Positions 16,469 through 25,560 of a stretch of 64,000 nucleotides of DNA are shown piece by piece. A program made the translations under genes and the position numbers. This DNA comes from Nocardiopsis_B mangrovi (lineage in GTDB: Bacteria > Actinomycetota > Actinomycetes > Streptosporangiales > Streptosporangiaceae). The stretch is taken from assembly GCF_042653925.1 (NCBI RefSeq), contig NZ_JBHSFQ010000033.1:1-64000 (forward strand), written 5' to 3'. Under the pieces are notes generated by a model. The model was not told the origin of the DNA and searched no databases. It saw nothing but the letters and a program-made list of their open reading frames with translations. Each line of letters starts with the position of its first letter. The first letter of the stretch is position 1.

Positions 16469-17416
16469 ATGCCACGTCGACCGATCGACATCTCCGTCCC
16501 CGACCTCTCCGGAAAGCGCGCGCTCATCACCGGCGCCAGCGACGGCATGGGCCTGGGAATGGCCACACGGCTGGCGGCGGCCGGCGCGGAGGTGGTCATG
16601 CCCGTCCGCAACCCCCGCAAGGGCGCGAACGCGATCGCGCAGATCCGGGCGCAGGTCCCCGACGCGAAGGTCTCGCTGCGCGACCTCGACCTGTCCTCGC
16701 TGGAGTCGGTCGCGGCCCTCGGCACGACCCTGCTCGACGAGGGCGGGCCCATCCACCTCCTCATCAACAACGCCGGCGTGATGACCCCGCCGAACCGGCA
16801 GACCACCGCCGACGGGTTCGAGCTGCAGTTCGGCACCAACCACCTGGGCCACTTCGCCCTGGTCGCCCACCTCCTCCCGCTGCTGCGCGCGGGCCGCGCC
16901 CATGTGACCTCCCAGATCAGCGTCGCCGCGAGACGGGGCGCCATCAACTGGGACGACCTGAACTGGGAACTCTCGTACCACGGCTTCCGCGCCTACGGCC
17001 ACTCCAAGGTCGCGTTCGGGCTGTTCGGCCTGGAACTGGACCGCCGAAGCAAGGCCCACGGCTGGGGCATCACCAGCAACATCTCCCACCCCGGAGTGGC
17101 CCCAACCAGCCTGCTGGCCGCCCGCCCCGAGCTGGGCCGCAGCGGAGACACCCCCCAGATCCGCCTGATCCGCGCGCTCTCCGCCCGCGGAATCCTGCTC
17201 GGCACCGCCGAGACCGCGAAACTGCCCGCCCTGATGGCCGCCACCGCTCCCGACGCCAAGCCCGGCGCCCTCTACGGGCCCAGCGGCCCCGGCAACCTCG
17301 GCGGCCCGCCCGCCGAACAACGGCTGTACTCCCCCCTGCGCAGCAGCGACGACGCCGCCCGCATCTGGCGGATCTCCGAACAGCTCACCAAGACCCCGAT
17401 CCCCGCCGCCACCTGA
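16469..17416 (+). CDS. SDR family oxidoreductase (retinol-dehydrogenase-like)
   Basis: 315 residues, longer than the 250 of classical SDRs and typical of the light-dependent-protochlorophyllide-reductase/retinol-dehydrogenase branch. Motifs: ITGASDGMGLGMA for NAD(P), LLINNAGVMTPP, and YGHSKVAFGLF with catalytic Tyr and Lys. The substrate cannot be told. GAGGAG lies about 7 bases before the ATG. It is a likely target of the divergent MerR regulator; I see no operon partner downstream. Confidence 0.9.
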   Translation: MPRRPIDISVPDLSGKRALITGASDGMGLGMATRLAAAGAEVVMPVRNPRKGANAIAQIRAQVPDAKVSLRDLDLSSLESVAALGTTLLDEGGPIHLLINNAGVMTPPNRQTTADGFELQFGTNHLGHFALVAHLLPLLRAGRAHVTSQISVAARRGAINWDDLNWELSYHGFRAYGHSKVAFGLFGLELDRRSKAHGWGITSNISHPGVAPTSLLAARPELGRSGDTPQIRLIRALSARGILLGTAETAKLPALMAATAPDAKPGALYGPSGPGNLGGPPAEQRLYSPLRSSDDAARIWRISEQLTKTPIPAAT

Positions 17417-17526
17417 CGCCCTGGCGCTCCCGGCCCCCCGGGGGCCGCCTGTCCGCTGACGGCACCCCCGGAGCGGCCACCGGAATGCCGCCGGAATGGC
17501 CACCGCACCGCCACAGGAGCACTCAC

Positions 17527-17643
17527 ATGCGATCTGCCACCTGCGGGGACGAGCCGGCCGCGTCCGAGGTGCTCAGCGACATCGCGGTGGGCGACGACGC
17601 CCACGGCACTTCTCGCAGTACAAGCGCTCACATCGGCGCCTGA
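17527..17643 (+). CDS. Possible 38-residue peptide or gene remnant
   Basis: ATG with CAGGAG 7 bases upstream opens a short frame (MRSATCGDEPAASEVLSDIA...) ending in TGA at 17641-17643, just before the end of the convergent AfsR-type gene. No family is recognised. It may be a true small ORF or the truncated start of a lost gene; the good ribosome binding site is the only support. Confidence 0.2.
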   Translation: MRSATCGDEPAASEVLSDIAVGDDAHGTSRSTSAHIGA

Positions 17644-17664
17644 CCGGATCACAGGGATCGACCG

Positions 17665-20600
17665 TCATGGCCCCGCCGGGCTCCCGCTCGGGCTCCGGGG
17701 GAGTCCCGAGGACCCCGGCCCGGTGCTCCGCGGGGCGTCGTGGGCGACGGCGGCCTCGGGGGCGAGCCCGGTTCCGGTCGTGAACGCCGCGGTGAAAGCG
17801 GGGTCGCCCAGGGCGGCCCGGGCGGTCGTGGTGATGCGGTCGACGTCGCCGCGTTCGGCGGGCGGCAGCGGGGCGCCGGCGGAGGCCCGGGCCGCGGCCG
17901 CCGCGCCCAGCAGTACGGCGGCGTGGCGGGGGTGCCCGGCCAGGGCCCGTGCACCGGCCAGTCCTTCCAGTGCCAGCGCCTCCGCCCGCGGGTCGCCGAG
18001 ACCGCGCGCCGCGGCCAGCCCCTCCAGGTGCAGCGTCCGCGCCGCAGCGGCGTCGCCGCGCTGCTCGGCGATGAACCCGAGCTCCGCCAGTACCAAGGCG
18101 CCGCCCGGCCCGAAGGCCACCGCGCGGTACCAGTCGAGCAGGCCGCGCATCCGGGACTCGGCCGCGTCGAGGCGGCCTTCCCTGCGGTCCCCGAGGCCGA
18201 GGCCGATCTCGGCGTTCACCTCACCGGACCGGAAATTCTGCTCGCGGGCCAGGTCGCGGGCCCGCTCATGGAACGCCCGCGCCCGCGCGGCGTCGCCGGT
18301 CAGCAGGGCGACCCGGCCCAGCCCGCACAGCTGCTTGACCGCGTCCGTCCACAGCCCCAGCTCCTCGGACAGGCGCAGCCCTTCGCGGTACCGGCGGGCC
18401 GCCTCTGCGTGGTCGCCGGTGATCACGGCCAGTGTCGCCAACGGGAACACCGTCTGCACCTGCCCCCAGCCGTCGCCGAGCGCGCCGAACAGCCGCGCGC
18501 TCTCCCGCCCGTCGCGACGTGCCGACTCCAGGTCGCTCCGGGCCAGCGCGTGGCGGGCGCGCAGGCTCAGCGCCGCGGCGGTGCCCCAGGGATCGTCCAG
18601 CGCGCGGTAGTCCGCCAGGGCCCGGTCCACGAGGCGTTCGCTGCCTTCCAGGTCGAGGCCCATCTGCGCGAAGCCGAGGAACCACAGGGCCGCGGCGCGG
18701 TCGGCCGGCGAGCCGGTCCGCCCGTAGAGCGCGACGACCTCGCGGGCGTGCCGGGAGCCGGCGGTGCCGTTGCCCTCTAAGAGGGTGAAGCCGGCCCGCC
18801 AAGCGAGCGCCGCCGCGCGTGCCGCCGGCGCCCCGCCGTCCAGGGCCAGGGCCGACTCCACCGATCGGCGCGCCTCGATGAGCCGACCGCGCAGCACCCA
18901 GTACCAGGCCAGCGCGTTCACCAGCCGCAGCGCGGGCTCCGCCGCGCCCTCGTGGACGGCGTGCTCCAGCGCGCGGCGCAGGTTGGCGCTCTCGTCGTCC
19001 AGACGCTCCAGCCACGCGCGCTGGCCGGGGCCGCGCAGCAGCGGCCCGGCGCGTTCGGCCAGCCCGATGTAGTGGTCCCGATGGCCCTCCTGGACCGCGG
19101 GTAGCTCGCCGGCGTCGCGCAGCCGCTCGGCGCAGTACTCCTGGACCGACTCCAGCAGGCGGTACCGGGGGCCGGACGCGCGGTCGGCCAGGGTGACCAG
19201 CGACCGGTCCACCAACCGTCCCAGCAGGTCGAGCACGTCGCCGGGCCGCACCCCGCCACCCGCGCACACCGCCTCGGCCGCATCCAGGGCGCAGCCGTCG
19301 GCGTGCACCGCGAGCCTGCGCAGCACGGTTCGCTCGGCCGCCGTGAGCAGGTCCCAGCTCCAGTCGATGACCGCCCTCAGTGTGCGCTGCCGCTCCGGGG
19401 CGTCGCGGTAGCCGTCCACCAGGAGCCCGAACCGGTCGTCCAGTCGGGCCACCAGCCCGTGGACGCCCAGCGTGCGGACCCGCGACGCGGCCAGCTCCAC
19501 GGCCAGCGGGATCCCGTCCAACCGCCGGCACAGCGCGGCGACGACCGCCGCGTTGCCGCTGTCGAGCGTGAAGCCGGGCGCGTCCGCGGCCCGAGCCAGG
19601 AAGAGGCGGACGGCGGCGAATCCGCGCAGGGCCGCCGGATCGGCATCGGCGTCGGGGGGCGGGGTCTCCAGGGGCGGGACGGCGCGCACCAGCTCCCCGC
19701 CGAGCCTGAGCGGTTCCCTTCCGGTCGCCAGGATCCGCAGGCCGGGAGCACCGCGCAGCAGCCGCTCGGCCAGCCGTGCGACGGGGGCGACGACGTGTTC
19801 GCAGTTGTCCAGGACGAGGAGCAGCCGCCGGTCCCGCAGCGCGTGCGCCAGCCGGTCGGCCATAGCGCGCGGCCCGCCCTCGTGCGAGGGGCTCGGCCCG
19901 GTCTCACGGATGCCGAGGATCGCCAGGACCGCCTCCGCCACGGTGCACAGCACCTGCCCCTCGTCAGCAGGGGCGATCCCGGCGAGTTCGACGAGCCACA
20001 CCCCGTCGGGGTAGGCGCCGGCCAGCCGCGCCGCGGTCTCCACCGCCAAGCGGGTCTTGCCGACCCCGCCCGGGCCGGTGAGGGTGACCAGGCGGCCCGA
20101 CTCCAGCAGGTCCCGGGTGCCGGCGATATCGGCGTCCCGTCCGATCAGGTCGGCGACCGGTGCGGGCAGGTTCGTCCGGTGGCGTGCGGGGGCGGCGGCC
20201 AGGTCCGGGTCCTGCCGCAGGATCGCCTCGTGCAGGGCGGCGAGGTCGGCGCCGGGGTCGGCGCCCAGTTCCTCGGCGAGATGGCGGCGCAGGTCGGCGT
20301 AGCCGGCCAGCGCCTCCTCCTGCCGCCCGGCGCGGTAGAGGGCGCGCATGTGTACGGCGCGGAGCCGTTCCCGGTGCGGGTGGCCGACCACCAGGGCGCC
20401 GAGTTCCGCGGCCAGCTGCCCGTGCTCGCCCAGCTCCAGCCGCGCTTCGGCGAGATCCTCCAGCGCGAGCAGCCGGCCCTGCTCCAGGCGGGCCGCGGCG
20501 GACAGGACGAACGGCTCCTCGGCGAAGTCTGAGAAGGCCGGGCCGCGCCACAGCTCCAGCGCCTCGGTGAGCAGGGCCGCACGCGACCGGACGTCGCCCG

Positions 20601-20946
20601 TTGCGCGGGCCCGTTCGGTCAGGACGGCGAACCTGGACGCGTCGACGTCATCAGGCCCGGTCCGCAGCAGATAGCCCCCCGCCTGCGCCACGACGGACCG
20701 GCCGCCGTCGGGCTCGGCGTCGGCCAGTGCCCGACGCAGCCGCGCGACCTTGCCTTGGAGCGCGTTCCCGGGGTGGCGCGGCGGGTCGTCGCCCCACAGG
20801 TCGTCGATCAGCCGGCCGGCCGGGACGGGACGCCCCGGGGCCGCCAGCAGGGCGGCCAGCAACGCCCGCACCTTCAACTGGGGGACCGGGACGGGGGCGC
20901 CGGCGGCCGTCCGCACTTCGAGCGGGCCGAGCACGCCGAATCGCAT
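17665..20946 (-). CDS. AfsR-type regulator: SARP DNA-binding domain, NB-ARC ATPase, TPR repeats
   Basis: 1093 residues. Order: OmpR-like winged helix (MRFGVLGPLEVRTAAG..., 1-90), BTAD domain (about 95-245), a linker, an NB-ARC-type STAND ATPase (Walker A GPGGVGKTRLAVE near 290, Walker B LLLVLDNCEHV near 385), and a long helical C-terminus of TPR-like repeats (about 600-1050). Such proteins are signal-integrating activators of specialised metabolism or nearby enzymes. The start ATG at 20946 is at the conserved MRFGVLGPLEV; upstream in-frame sequence is not conserved. It is divergent from the imine-reductase-like/SDR pair with a 164-base shared control region, so those genes are the likeliest targets. 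Confidence 0.92.
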   Translation of the reverse strand: MRFGVLGPLEVRTAAGAPVPVPQLKVRALLAALLAAPGRPVPAGRLIDDLWGDDPPRHPGNALQGKVARLRRALADAEPDGGRSVVAQAGGYLLRTGPDDVDASRFAVLTERARATGDVRSRAALLTEALELWRGPAFSDFAEEPFVLSAAARLEQGRLLALEDLAEARLELGEHGQLAAELGALVVGHPHRERLRAVHMRALYRAGRQEEALAGYADLRRHLAEELGADPGADLAALHEAILRQDPDLAAAPARHRTNLPAPVADLIGRDADIAGTRDLLESGRLVTLTGPGGVGKTRLAVETAARLAGAYPDGVWLVELAGIAPADEGQVLCTVAEAVLAILGIRETGPSPSHEGGPRAMADRLAHALRDRRLLLVLDNCEHVVAPVARLAERLLRGAPGLRILATGREPLRLGGELVRAVPPLETPPPDADADPAALRGFAAVRLFLARAADAPGFTLDSGNAAVVAALCRRLDGIPLAVELAASRVRTLGVHGLVARLDDRFGLLVDGYRDAPERQRTLRAVIDWSWDLLTAAERTVLRRLAVHADGCALDAAEAVCAGGGVRPGDVLDLLGRLVDRSLVTLADRASGPRYRLLESVQEYCAERLRDAGELPAVQEGHRDHYIGLAERAGPLLRGPGQRAWLERLDDESANLRRALEHAVHEGAAEPALRLVNALAWYWVLRGRLIEARRSVESALALDGGAPAARAAALAWRAGFTLLEGNGTAGSRHAREVVALYGRTGSPADRAAALWFLGFAQMGLDLEGSERLVDRALADYRALDDPWGTAAALSLRARHALARSDLESARRDGRESARLFGALGDGWGQVQTVFPLATLAVITGDHAEAARRYREGLRLSEELGLWTDAVKQLCGLGRVALLTGDAARARAFHERARDLAREQNFRSGEVNAEIGLGLGDRREGRLDAAESRMRGLLDWYRAVAFGPGGALVLAELGFIAEQRGDAAAARTLHLEGLAAARGLGDPRAEALALEGLAGARALAGHPRHAAVLLGAAAAARASAGAPLPPAERGDVDRITTTARAALGDPAFTAAFTTGTGLAPEAAVAHDAPRSTGPGSSGLPRSPSGSPAGP

Positions 20947-21110
20947 GCCGTGAGCATATCCGCGCCGTGCCGCCGGTGCGGGCGGGCCGTCGCCGGCACC
21001 GGCACCGGCAGTGGACCGGCAGCCGATCGGCAGCGCCGCCCGGCAGAGTCGGCCGTGTCGTGAGCGACCGGCATCGGGCCGGTCGGCGAGAACACGGAAG
21101 GACCACCACC

Positions 21111-21992
21111 ATGGACACATCGGCGAAACCGGCCGTCACCGTCCTCGGCCTCGGGAACCTCGGGCGGGCGGTGGCCGGCGCCTTCCTCCGCAACGGCCAC
21201 CCCACCACGGTGTGGAACCGGTCGCCGGACAGGGCCGATGCCCTTGCGGCCGAAGGCGCGGCCGTCGCCGCCACGGCCGCCGGAGCGGTCGCGGCCGGCG
21301 ACCTGGTCATCGCGGTCGTGATCGACCACCCGGCGCTGGACGCGATCCTCGACGCCGCCGACGGCGCGTTCGCCGGCCGTGTCCTGGTCAACCTCACCTC
21401 CGGCACACCGGACGTCGCGCGCAAGGCGGCCGCGCGGATCGCCGGGCAGGGCGGCACCTACCTCGACGCCGCGGCCCTGGCCGTGCCCGAGACGATCGGC
21501 ACCCCCGAGGCGACGATCCTGTTCAGCGGCGACCCCGGCGCCTATGCGGCCCACCGCGAACGCCTGGACCTGCTGGGCACCGGCCGGCACGTCGGCGCCG
21601 CCCCGGAGACCGCGTCGGTGTACGACGTGGCGGTGCTCGCCGGGATGTACGGGATGTTCGGCGGCTTCTTCCAGAGCGTCGCCCTCGCCGAGTCCTCGGG
21701 GATCACGGCGGCCGAGATCACCGGCGTCCTGGTGGGGTGGCTGGCGGGGGCCGCCGCGGTCCTGCCGCAGTTCGCCCAGGAGATGGACGTCCGCGAATAC
21801 GACACCGAGACGTCGACCCTGAACATCAACCAGTGGGGGATCGACGCCATTCTCGCGGCCGGGAAGGCGCAGGGGGTCGGGTTCGACAGCCTCACACCGC
21901 TCAAGGCCCTGATCGACCGGCAGGTGGCCGAGGGCCACGGCGGCGCCAGCCTCTCCCGCGCGATCGAGTCGATCCGGGCGGAGGCACGGTGA
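21111..21992 (+). CDS. Imine-reductase-like NAD(P)-binding oxidoreductase
   Basis: 293 residues of the beta-hydroxyacid dehydrogenase superfamily. The Rossmann start VTVLGLGNLGRAVAGAFLRN is followed by GHPTTVWNRSPDRADALAAEGA, where WNRS points to NADPH use. The C-terminal helical domain (SVYDVAVLAGMYGMFGGFFQS) matches bacterial imine reductases rather than 6-phosphogluconate or hydroxyisobutyrate dehydrogenases, which carry a catalytic Lys here. Imine reductases reduce cyclic imines and dihydro-heteroaromatics; natural substrates are mostly unknown. GGAAGGA precedes the ATG. It overlaps the next SDR gene by GTGA. Confidence 0.85.
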   Translation: MDTSAKPAVTVLGLGNLGRAVAGAFLRNGHPTTVWNRSPDRADALAAEGAAVAATAAGAVAAGDLVIAVVIDHPALDAILDAADGAFAGRVLVNLTSGTPDVARKAAARIAGQGGTYLDAAALAVPETIGTPEATILFSGDPGAYAAHRERLDLLGTGRHVGAAPETASVYDVAVLAGMYGMFGGFFQSVALAESSGITAAEITGVLVGWLAGAAAVLPQFAQEMDVREYDTETSTLNINQWGIDAILAAGKAQGVGFDSLTPLKALIDRQVAEGHGGASLSRAIESIRAEAR

Positions 21993-22759
21993 GCGGGCCG
22001 GGCGGATATGCGGGAAAGAACGCCGTGGTCATCGGCGGGACGCACGGCATGGGGCGGGGCGTGGTCGACGCGCTCCTGAACGGCGGCGCGCGGACGCTGC
22101 TGACCGGGTACGACGAGCGCAACATCGAATCGGTCCGCGGGACGCTCGGCGCCGCGGTGCACGCCGTCCGCTCCGACATCGCGAGCCCGGCCGACATCGA
22201 CGCGCTGGGCGACCTGGTCGAGGCGGAGTTCGGCACCGTCGACCTCCTGCTCGTCAACGCCGGCGTGGCCAGCATCGAGACGCTGGAGGAGGTGACCGAG
22301 GCCAGCTACGACCGCACGTTCGACGTCAACACCAAGGGCGCCTTCTTCACCGTGCAGCGCCTGGCCCCACTGGTCGCCGACGGCGGAGCGATCGTCTTCA
22401 GCACCTCGGTGGCGAACTCGATGGGCTACCCCGGGATGTCGGCCTACTCGGGGGCGAAGGCGGCCGTCGCCTCGTTCGCCCGCTCCTTCGCCGCGGAGCT
22501 GCTGCCCCGGAACATCCGGGTGTACGCGGTCAGCGGCGGCTACATCGACACCCCGACCATGGCCGTCGCGTCGTGGACCGACGCCGAACGGGCCGCCTTC
22601 AAGAAGGAGGGGGACGCCACCACTCCGATGCGGCGGCACGGGACGGTCGAGGAGTTCGCGGCGGCGGTGCTGTTCCTGGCGTTCGAGGCGACGTTCACGA
22701 CGGGGATCGAGTTCCCCGTGGACGGCGGCCTCGGCCAGGGGATCATGGCCGGGACCTGA
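21989..22759 (+). CDS. SDR family oxidoreductase
   Basis: 256 residues with GTG start overlapping the preceding stop. NAD(P) motif VIGGTHGMGRGV, then LLVNAGVAS, catalytic STSVANS and YSGAKAAV with Tyr and Lys, and C-terminal FPVDGGLGQGIM. The variant IGG in place of TGG at the cofactor loop is common in this subfamily. The tight pairing with the imine-reductase-like gene suggests that they act on the same substrate, one making or using a carbonyl and the other an imine; this is inference. A perfect terminator hairpin follows. Confidence 0.9.
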   Translation: MSGPGGYAGKNAVVIGGTHGMGRGVVDALLNGGARTLLTGYDERNIESVRGTLGAAVHAVRSDIASPADIDALGDLVEAEFGTVDLLLVNAGVASIETLEEVTEASYDRTFDVNTKGAFFTVQRLAPLVADGGAIVFSTSVANSMGYPGMSAYSGAKAAVASFARSFAAELLPRNIRVYAVSGGYIDTPTMAVASWTDAERAAFKKEGDATTPMRRHGTVEEFAAAVLFLAFEATFTTGIEFPVDGGLGQGIMAGT

Positions 22760-22772
22760 CCGCCGGCCCGCG

Positions 22773-22799
22773 CCGGCCCCGGCCGCTCGCCGGGGCCGG
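22773..22799. terminator. Perfect 10-bp hairpin after the SDR gene
   Basis: CCGGCCCCGG (22773-22782), 7-base loop, CCGGGGCCGG (22790-22799), 14 bases after the SDR stop codon. Confidence 0.65.
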
Positions 22800-22820
22800 A
22801 TTCGCCCGCCCTTCGGGGGA

Positions 22821-22849
22821 TTGACGCGCCGTCAACGTTTAATTACTGT
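22821..22849 (+). promoter_or_regulatory. Promoter of the secreted 4-Cys protein with an overlapping palindrome
   Basis: TTGACG (22821-22826), 17-base spacer, TACTGT (22844-22849): a near-ideal sigma70-type promoter in an unusually AT-rich patch. The -35 box is the left arm of an inverted repeat TTGACG-CGC-CGTCAA (22821-22835), so a repressor bound there would block the polymerase. Confidence 0.6.
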
Positions 22850-22914
22850 CGGGTAAATTACCGGCCGGAAACACCGGGCGGTAACCTCCACTCCCCCACA
22901 CGGAGGTAAGCGCA

Positions 22915-23409
22915 GTGACCCGCACCTTCTCCCCCCTCTCCCCCAGACCCGTCGGCGTCCTCCTCGGCGCTCTGGCCCTGACCGCCCTCGCCGCAAGCCC
23001 CGCCGCCGCGGCCGAAGGCCGCGTGGACGGCACGATCTCGGCCGAAGGCCAGTCGTGCAGCTGGACCGACGGGATCACCAGCGACCAGGCTCCCAACGGC
23101 CTCACCGTCGACCGCACCAGCATCAACCCGTCCGGCGGCAACCTCACCTGCGAGGGCAGCACCACCGCGGCCCTCAACAACGATCCGAACGTGTCCTTCG
23201 ACGACTCCGCGGGCACCCTCACCGCGGACCTGCTGGACATCTCCGTGACGATCATCGGCATCACCTGCCGCTACCAGGCGGTCGACCTGCCGGTGGAGCG
23301 CGAGGGCGACACCCGCACGTACAGCACCACCGCCGACATCCCGCTGTACGACGGCAGCTTCCTGTGCCCCGACCCGGCGTCCGTTGACGCCACCTTCACG
23401 TTCCGCTGA
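22915..23409 (+). CDS. Secreted protein of unknown function with four cysteines
   Basis: 164 residues. A Sec signal peptide is clear: positively charged start, hydrophobic PVGVLLGALALTALA and cleavage after SPAAAA near residue 32. The mature part of about 130 residues is beta-rich, acidic, and has four Cys (in QSCSW, LTCEG, ITCRY and FLCPD), fitting two disulfides. It ends in FTFR, like an exported beta-sandwich. I do not recognise the family. GGAGGT 7 bases before the GTG fixes the start. It is monocistronic between a good promoter and a strong terminator. Confidence 0.85.
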   Translation: MTRTFSPLSPRPVGVLLGALALTALAASPAAAAEGRVDGTISAEGQSCSWTDGITSDQAPNGLTVDRTSINPSGGNLTCEGSTTAALNNDPNVSFDDSAGTLTADLLDISVTIIGITCRYQAVDLPVEREGDTRTYSTTADIPLYDGSFLCPDPASVDATFTFR

Positions 23410-23537
23410 TCCGCTCACGACACGACGATGGCGGTCGCCCGCTGATCCTCCGGTCCCCGACAGCGCGAACCGGACCGTCACCGACGGTGACGCGGTCGCG
23501 ACATCCGGGGCCCGGCCCCAGCGGCTCCGCCATCGTC

Positions 23538-23565
23538 GGGTGGGACCCCGGAAGGGGTCCCACCC
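23538..23565. terminator. Bidirectional terminator, perfect 12-bp hairpin
   Basis: GGGTGGGACCCC (23538-23549), loop GGAA, GGGGTCCCACCC (23554-23565) between convergent genes for the secreted protein and the HTH regulator. Confidence 0.75.
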
Positions 23566-23625
23566 CCTGCCGGCGGGGTCACCGTCGTCCGTGCGGGCAG
23601 TGGGCGTCCGGCCGGGGGGCCGGGG

Positions 23626-24471
23626 TCATCCGTGGAGGGCCTGCACGCCGACGACGGAGAGGAGCCGCAGCTTTTCGTGGCTCTCGGTGCCCGGGACGGC
23701 GGTGTAGACGAACAGGCGGTGCGACTGGTGGGGGTCGAGCAGCGTCTGGCAGTTCAGTTCCAAGGCGCCGACCTTGGGGTGGATGAAGCGTTTGACCTCG
23801 CTGGGGTGGACGCCGATCTCGTGCTCGTCCCAGAGGCCGCGGAACTCCTCGCTCTGTTCCAGGAGGAGATCGGCGTAGTGCGCCGCCCGGGAGCCGGGGC
23901 CCCGCAGCGTGGCGATCTGGCGCAGGCCGGAGGCGTACATCCGGGAGAGCAGCGAGTGGTCTTGGGGTGCGTACAGCTCCCGGGTGCCAGGGTCGGTGAA
24001 CCAGCGGTAGCCCTTGCTGCGCGCCGGGCCGGTGTAGTGGGTCGTTTCGCCGGTGAGTGCGACGCCGAGCGGGCTCTGGCGCAGCGTCTCCCCGAGTTCG
24101 GTGACGATCTCGGCGGGGGTGTCGTCCAGGCGGTCGAGGATGCGCAGCATGCCGGGGCTGATGTGCTCGCTGACCACGCCGCGGGCGGGCGGGTTGTGCC
24201 CGGCGAGGCGGAACAGGTGGTCGCGCTCGTCGAGGGAGAGGTGCAGGCCCTGCGCGATCGAGGCGATCATCTGCACGGACGGCCGCGGGCCGCGCTCCCG
24301 CTCCAGGCGGGTGTAGTAGTCGGTCGACATGTGGCAGAGCGCGGCGACCTCCTCGCGGCGCAGCCCGCTGGTCCTGCGGCGCTGCCCGCGCGGGAGGCCG
24401 GCGTCCTCGGGCTGCAGCGACTCCCGGCGGCGCCGGAGGAAGGCCGCCAACCCGGCTCGATCGATCACCAT
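23626..24471 (-). CDS. MmyB-like helix-turn-helix transcriptional regulator
   Basis: 281 residues. The N-terminal HTH_31-type domain contains RRTSGLRREEVAALCHMSTDYYTRLERERGP..., where GLRREEVA..., YY.RLE and GP.PS are hallmarks. The C-terminal MmyB-like ligand domain follows (LLSRMYASGLRQIATL..., LWDEHEIGVHPSEVKRFIHP...), ending in YTAVPGTESHEKLRLL. Such regulators usually control a neighbouring or divergent SDR-type enzyme gene and may bind a fatty-acid-like ligand. No such target is directly divergent here; an SDR gene lies 0.9 kb away on the other side of the secreted protein gene. Confidence 0.9.
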   Translation of the reverse strand: MVIDRAGLAAFLRRRRESLQPEDAGLPRGQRRRTSGLRREEVAALCHMSTDYYTRLERERGPRPSVQMIASIAQGLHLSLDERDHLFRLAGHNPPARGVVSEHISPGMLRILDRLDDTPAEIVTELGETLRQSPLGVALTGETTHYTGPARSKGYRWFTDPGTRELYAPQDHSLLSRMYASGLRQIATLRGPGSRAAHYADLLLEQSEEFRGLWDEHEIGVHPSEVKRFIHPKVGALELNCQTLLDPHQSHRLFVYTAVPGTESHEKLRLLSVVGVQALHG

Positions 24472-24656
24472 GCGTCTCCTCCCGCGGTACGGCTTCCTTT
24501 CTACCGCCCGGCCACCGCGGCGACCACGGATCGTCGGTCCCCCCTTTCCAGCGGAGGGGCCGCCCCGTGATCCTCGGATCGGGGGGCGAGGAGGCGCGCG
24601 GCCCGGGACCGCGTTCGCCGCCGGGGTCCGTCATCCGGACGATCTCGCGACCCGAC

Positions 24657-24682
24657 AACCCCGAGTCGTGCTTCTCGGGGTT
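24657..24682. terminator. Hairpin downstream of the ABC transporter operon
   Basis: AACCCCGAG (24657-24665), 8-base loop, CTCGGGGTT (24674-24682), 90 bases past the stop of the minus-strand ATPase gene. The rest of the 300-base gap 24472-24771 holds no gene that I can see; its right end is likely leader DNA of the HTH gene. Confidence 0.55.
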
Positions 24683-24771
24683 CAGCGGTGCGTCCCGGGA
24701 ACCGGGCATGCCGGGCGGCCGATCGCGCCGAGGGGCGGCGGCCGCCGGCACCGGGTGCGGCGCCGTCCGGG

Positions 24772-25560
24772 TCAGTGGGGGTGGACGCCCAGCAGCGACA
24801 GCAGTTCGGTCCGCAGCGCGACGAAACCGGGGGCCGACCGGTCGCGGGGGCGCTCCAGGCCGACCAGGAGTTCGTGGGCGATGACCCCGCTGTCCATCAC
24901 CAGGACGCGGTCGGCGAGCAGGACGGCCTCCTCCACGTCGTGGGTCACCAGCACCACGGCGCAGCCGTGGCGCTGCCAGAGCTCGGCGACGAGGTCCTGG
25001 GCCTTGATCCGGGTCAGGGCGTCCAGGGCCGAGAACGGCTCGTCGAGCAGCAGCAGATCCGGCTCGCGCACGAGGGCGCGGGCCAGGGCCGCGCGCTGGG
25101 CCTCGCCGCCGGAGAGGACCTTGGGCCACACATCGGTGCGGTGGCCCAGCCCCACCTCCTCCAGTGCCCGGACGGCGAGGCCGCGGTCGGGGCGCCCCGG
25201 CAGGCCGAGGACGACGTTGCGCCACACCCGTTTCCACGGCACCAGGCGCGGCGACTGGAAGCCGACGGCGCGCCTGCGGGCGACGGTCACCTCGCCGTCG
25301 ATGGCCCGGTCGAGGTCGGCCAGGATCCGCAGCAGGGTCGACTTGCCGCATCCGCTGGCGCCGAGTAGCGCCACGAACTCGCCGGGCGCCACGTCCACGT
25401 CGAGCGCGTCGATGACCCGCCGTCCGTCGAAGGCGCGGGTCAGGCCGCGTACGCGCACGACGGCCCGCGCGTCGTCCCCCGCGCCAGGGCCCGCGGCGGG
25501 ACCGGACGCCGATACGGCCGAGGTGGAGGAGGTCAGGTTCCGCTGAAGGCCGGTCGCCAT
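24772..25560 (-). CDS. ABC transporter ATP-binding protein, sulfonate/nitrate/taurine type (SsuB-like)
   Basis: 262 residues. Walker A GASGCGKSTLLRILA, Q-loop in GFQSPRLVPWKRVWRNV (the PW-WRNV form is typical of SsuB/TauB), signature LSGGEAQRAALARAL, Walker B LLLLDEPFSALD, H-loop VTHDVEEA. The start overlaps the permease gene end by 28 bases. With the permease and lipoprotein it forms an importer. The substrate class, an organosulfonate or similar small anion, follows from family and from the monooxygenase encoded next door. Confidence 0.92.
   Translation of the reverse strand: MATGLQRNLTSSTSAVSASGPAAGPGAGDDARAVVRVRGLTRAFDGRRVIDALDVDVAPGEFVALLGASGCGKSTLLRILADLDRAIDGEVTVARRRAVGFQSPRLVPWKRVWRNVVLGLPGRPDRGLAVRALEEVGLGHRTDVWPKVLSGGEAQRAALARALVREPDLLLLDEPFSALDALTRIKAQDLVAELWQRHGCAVVLVTHDVEEAVLLADRVLVMDSGVIAHELLVGLERPRDRSAPGFVALRTELLSLLGVHPH

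Noticed and set aside
23490..23620. Small gene between the secreted protein and the MmyB-like regulator
   Set aside because: The stretch is the 12-bp terminator hairpin and flanks; frames there are antisense or too short.
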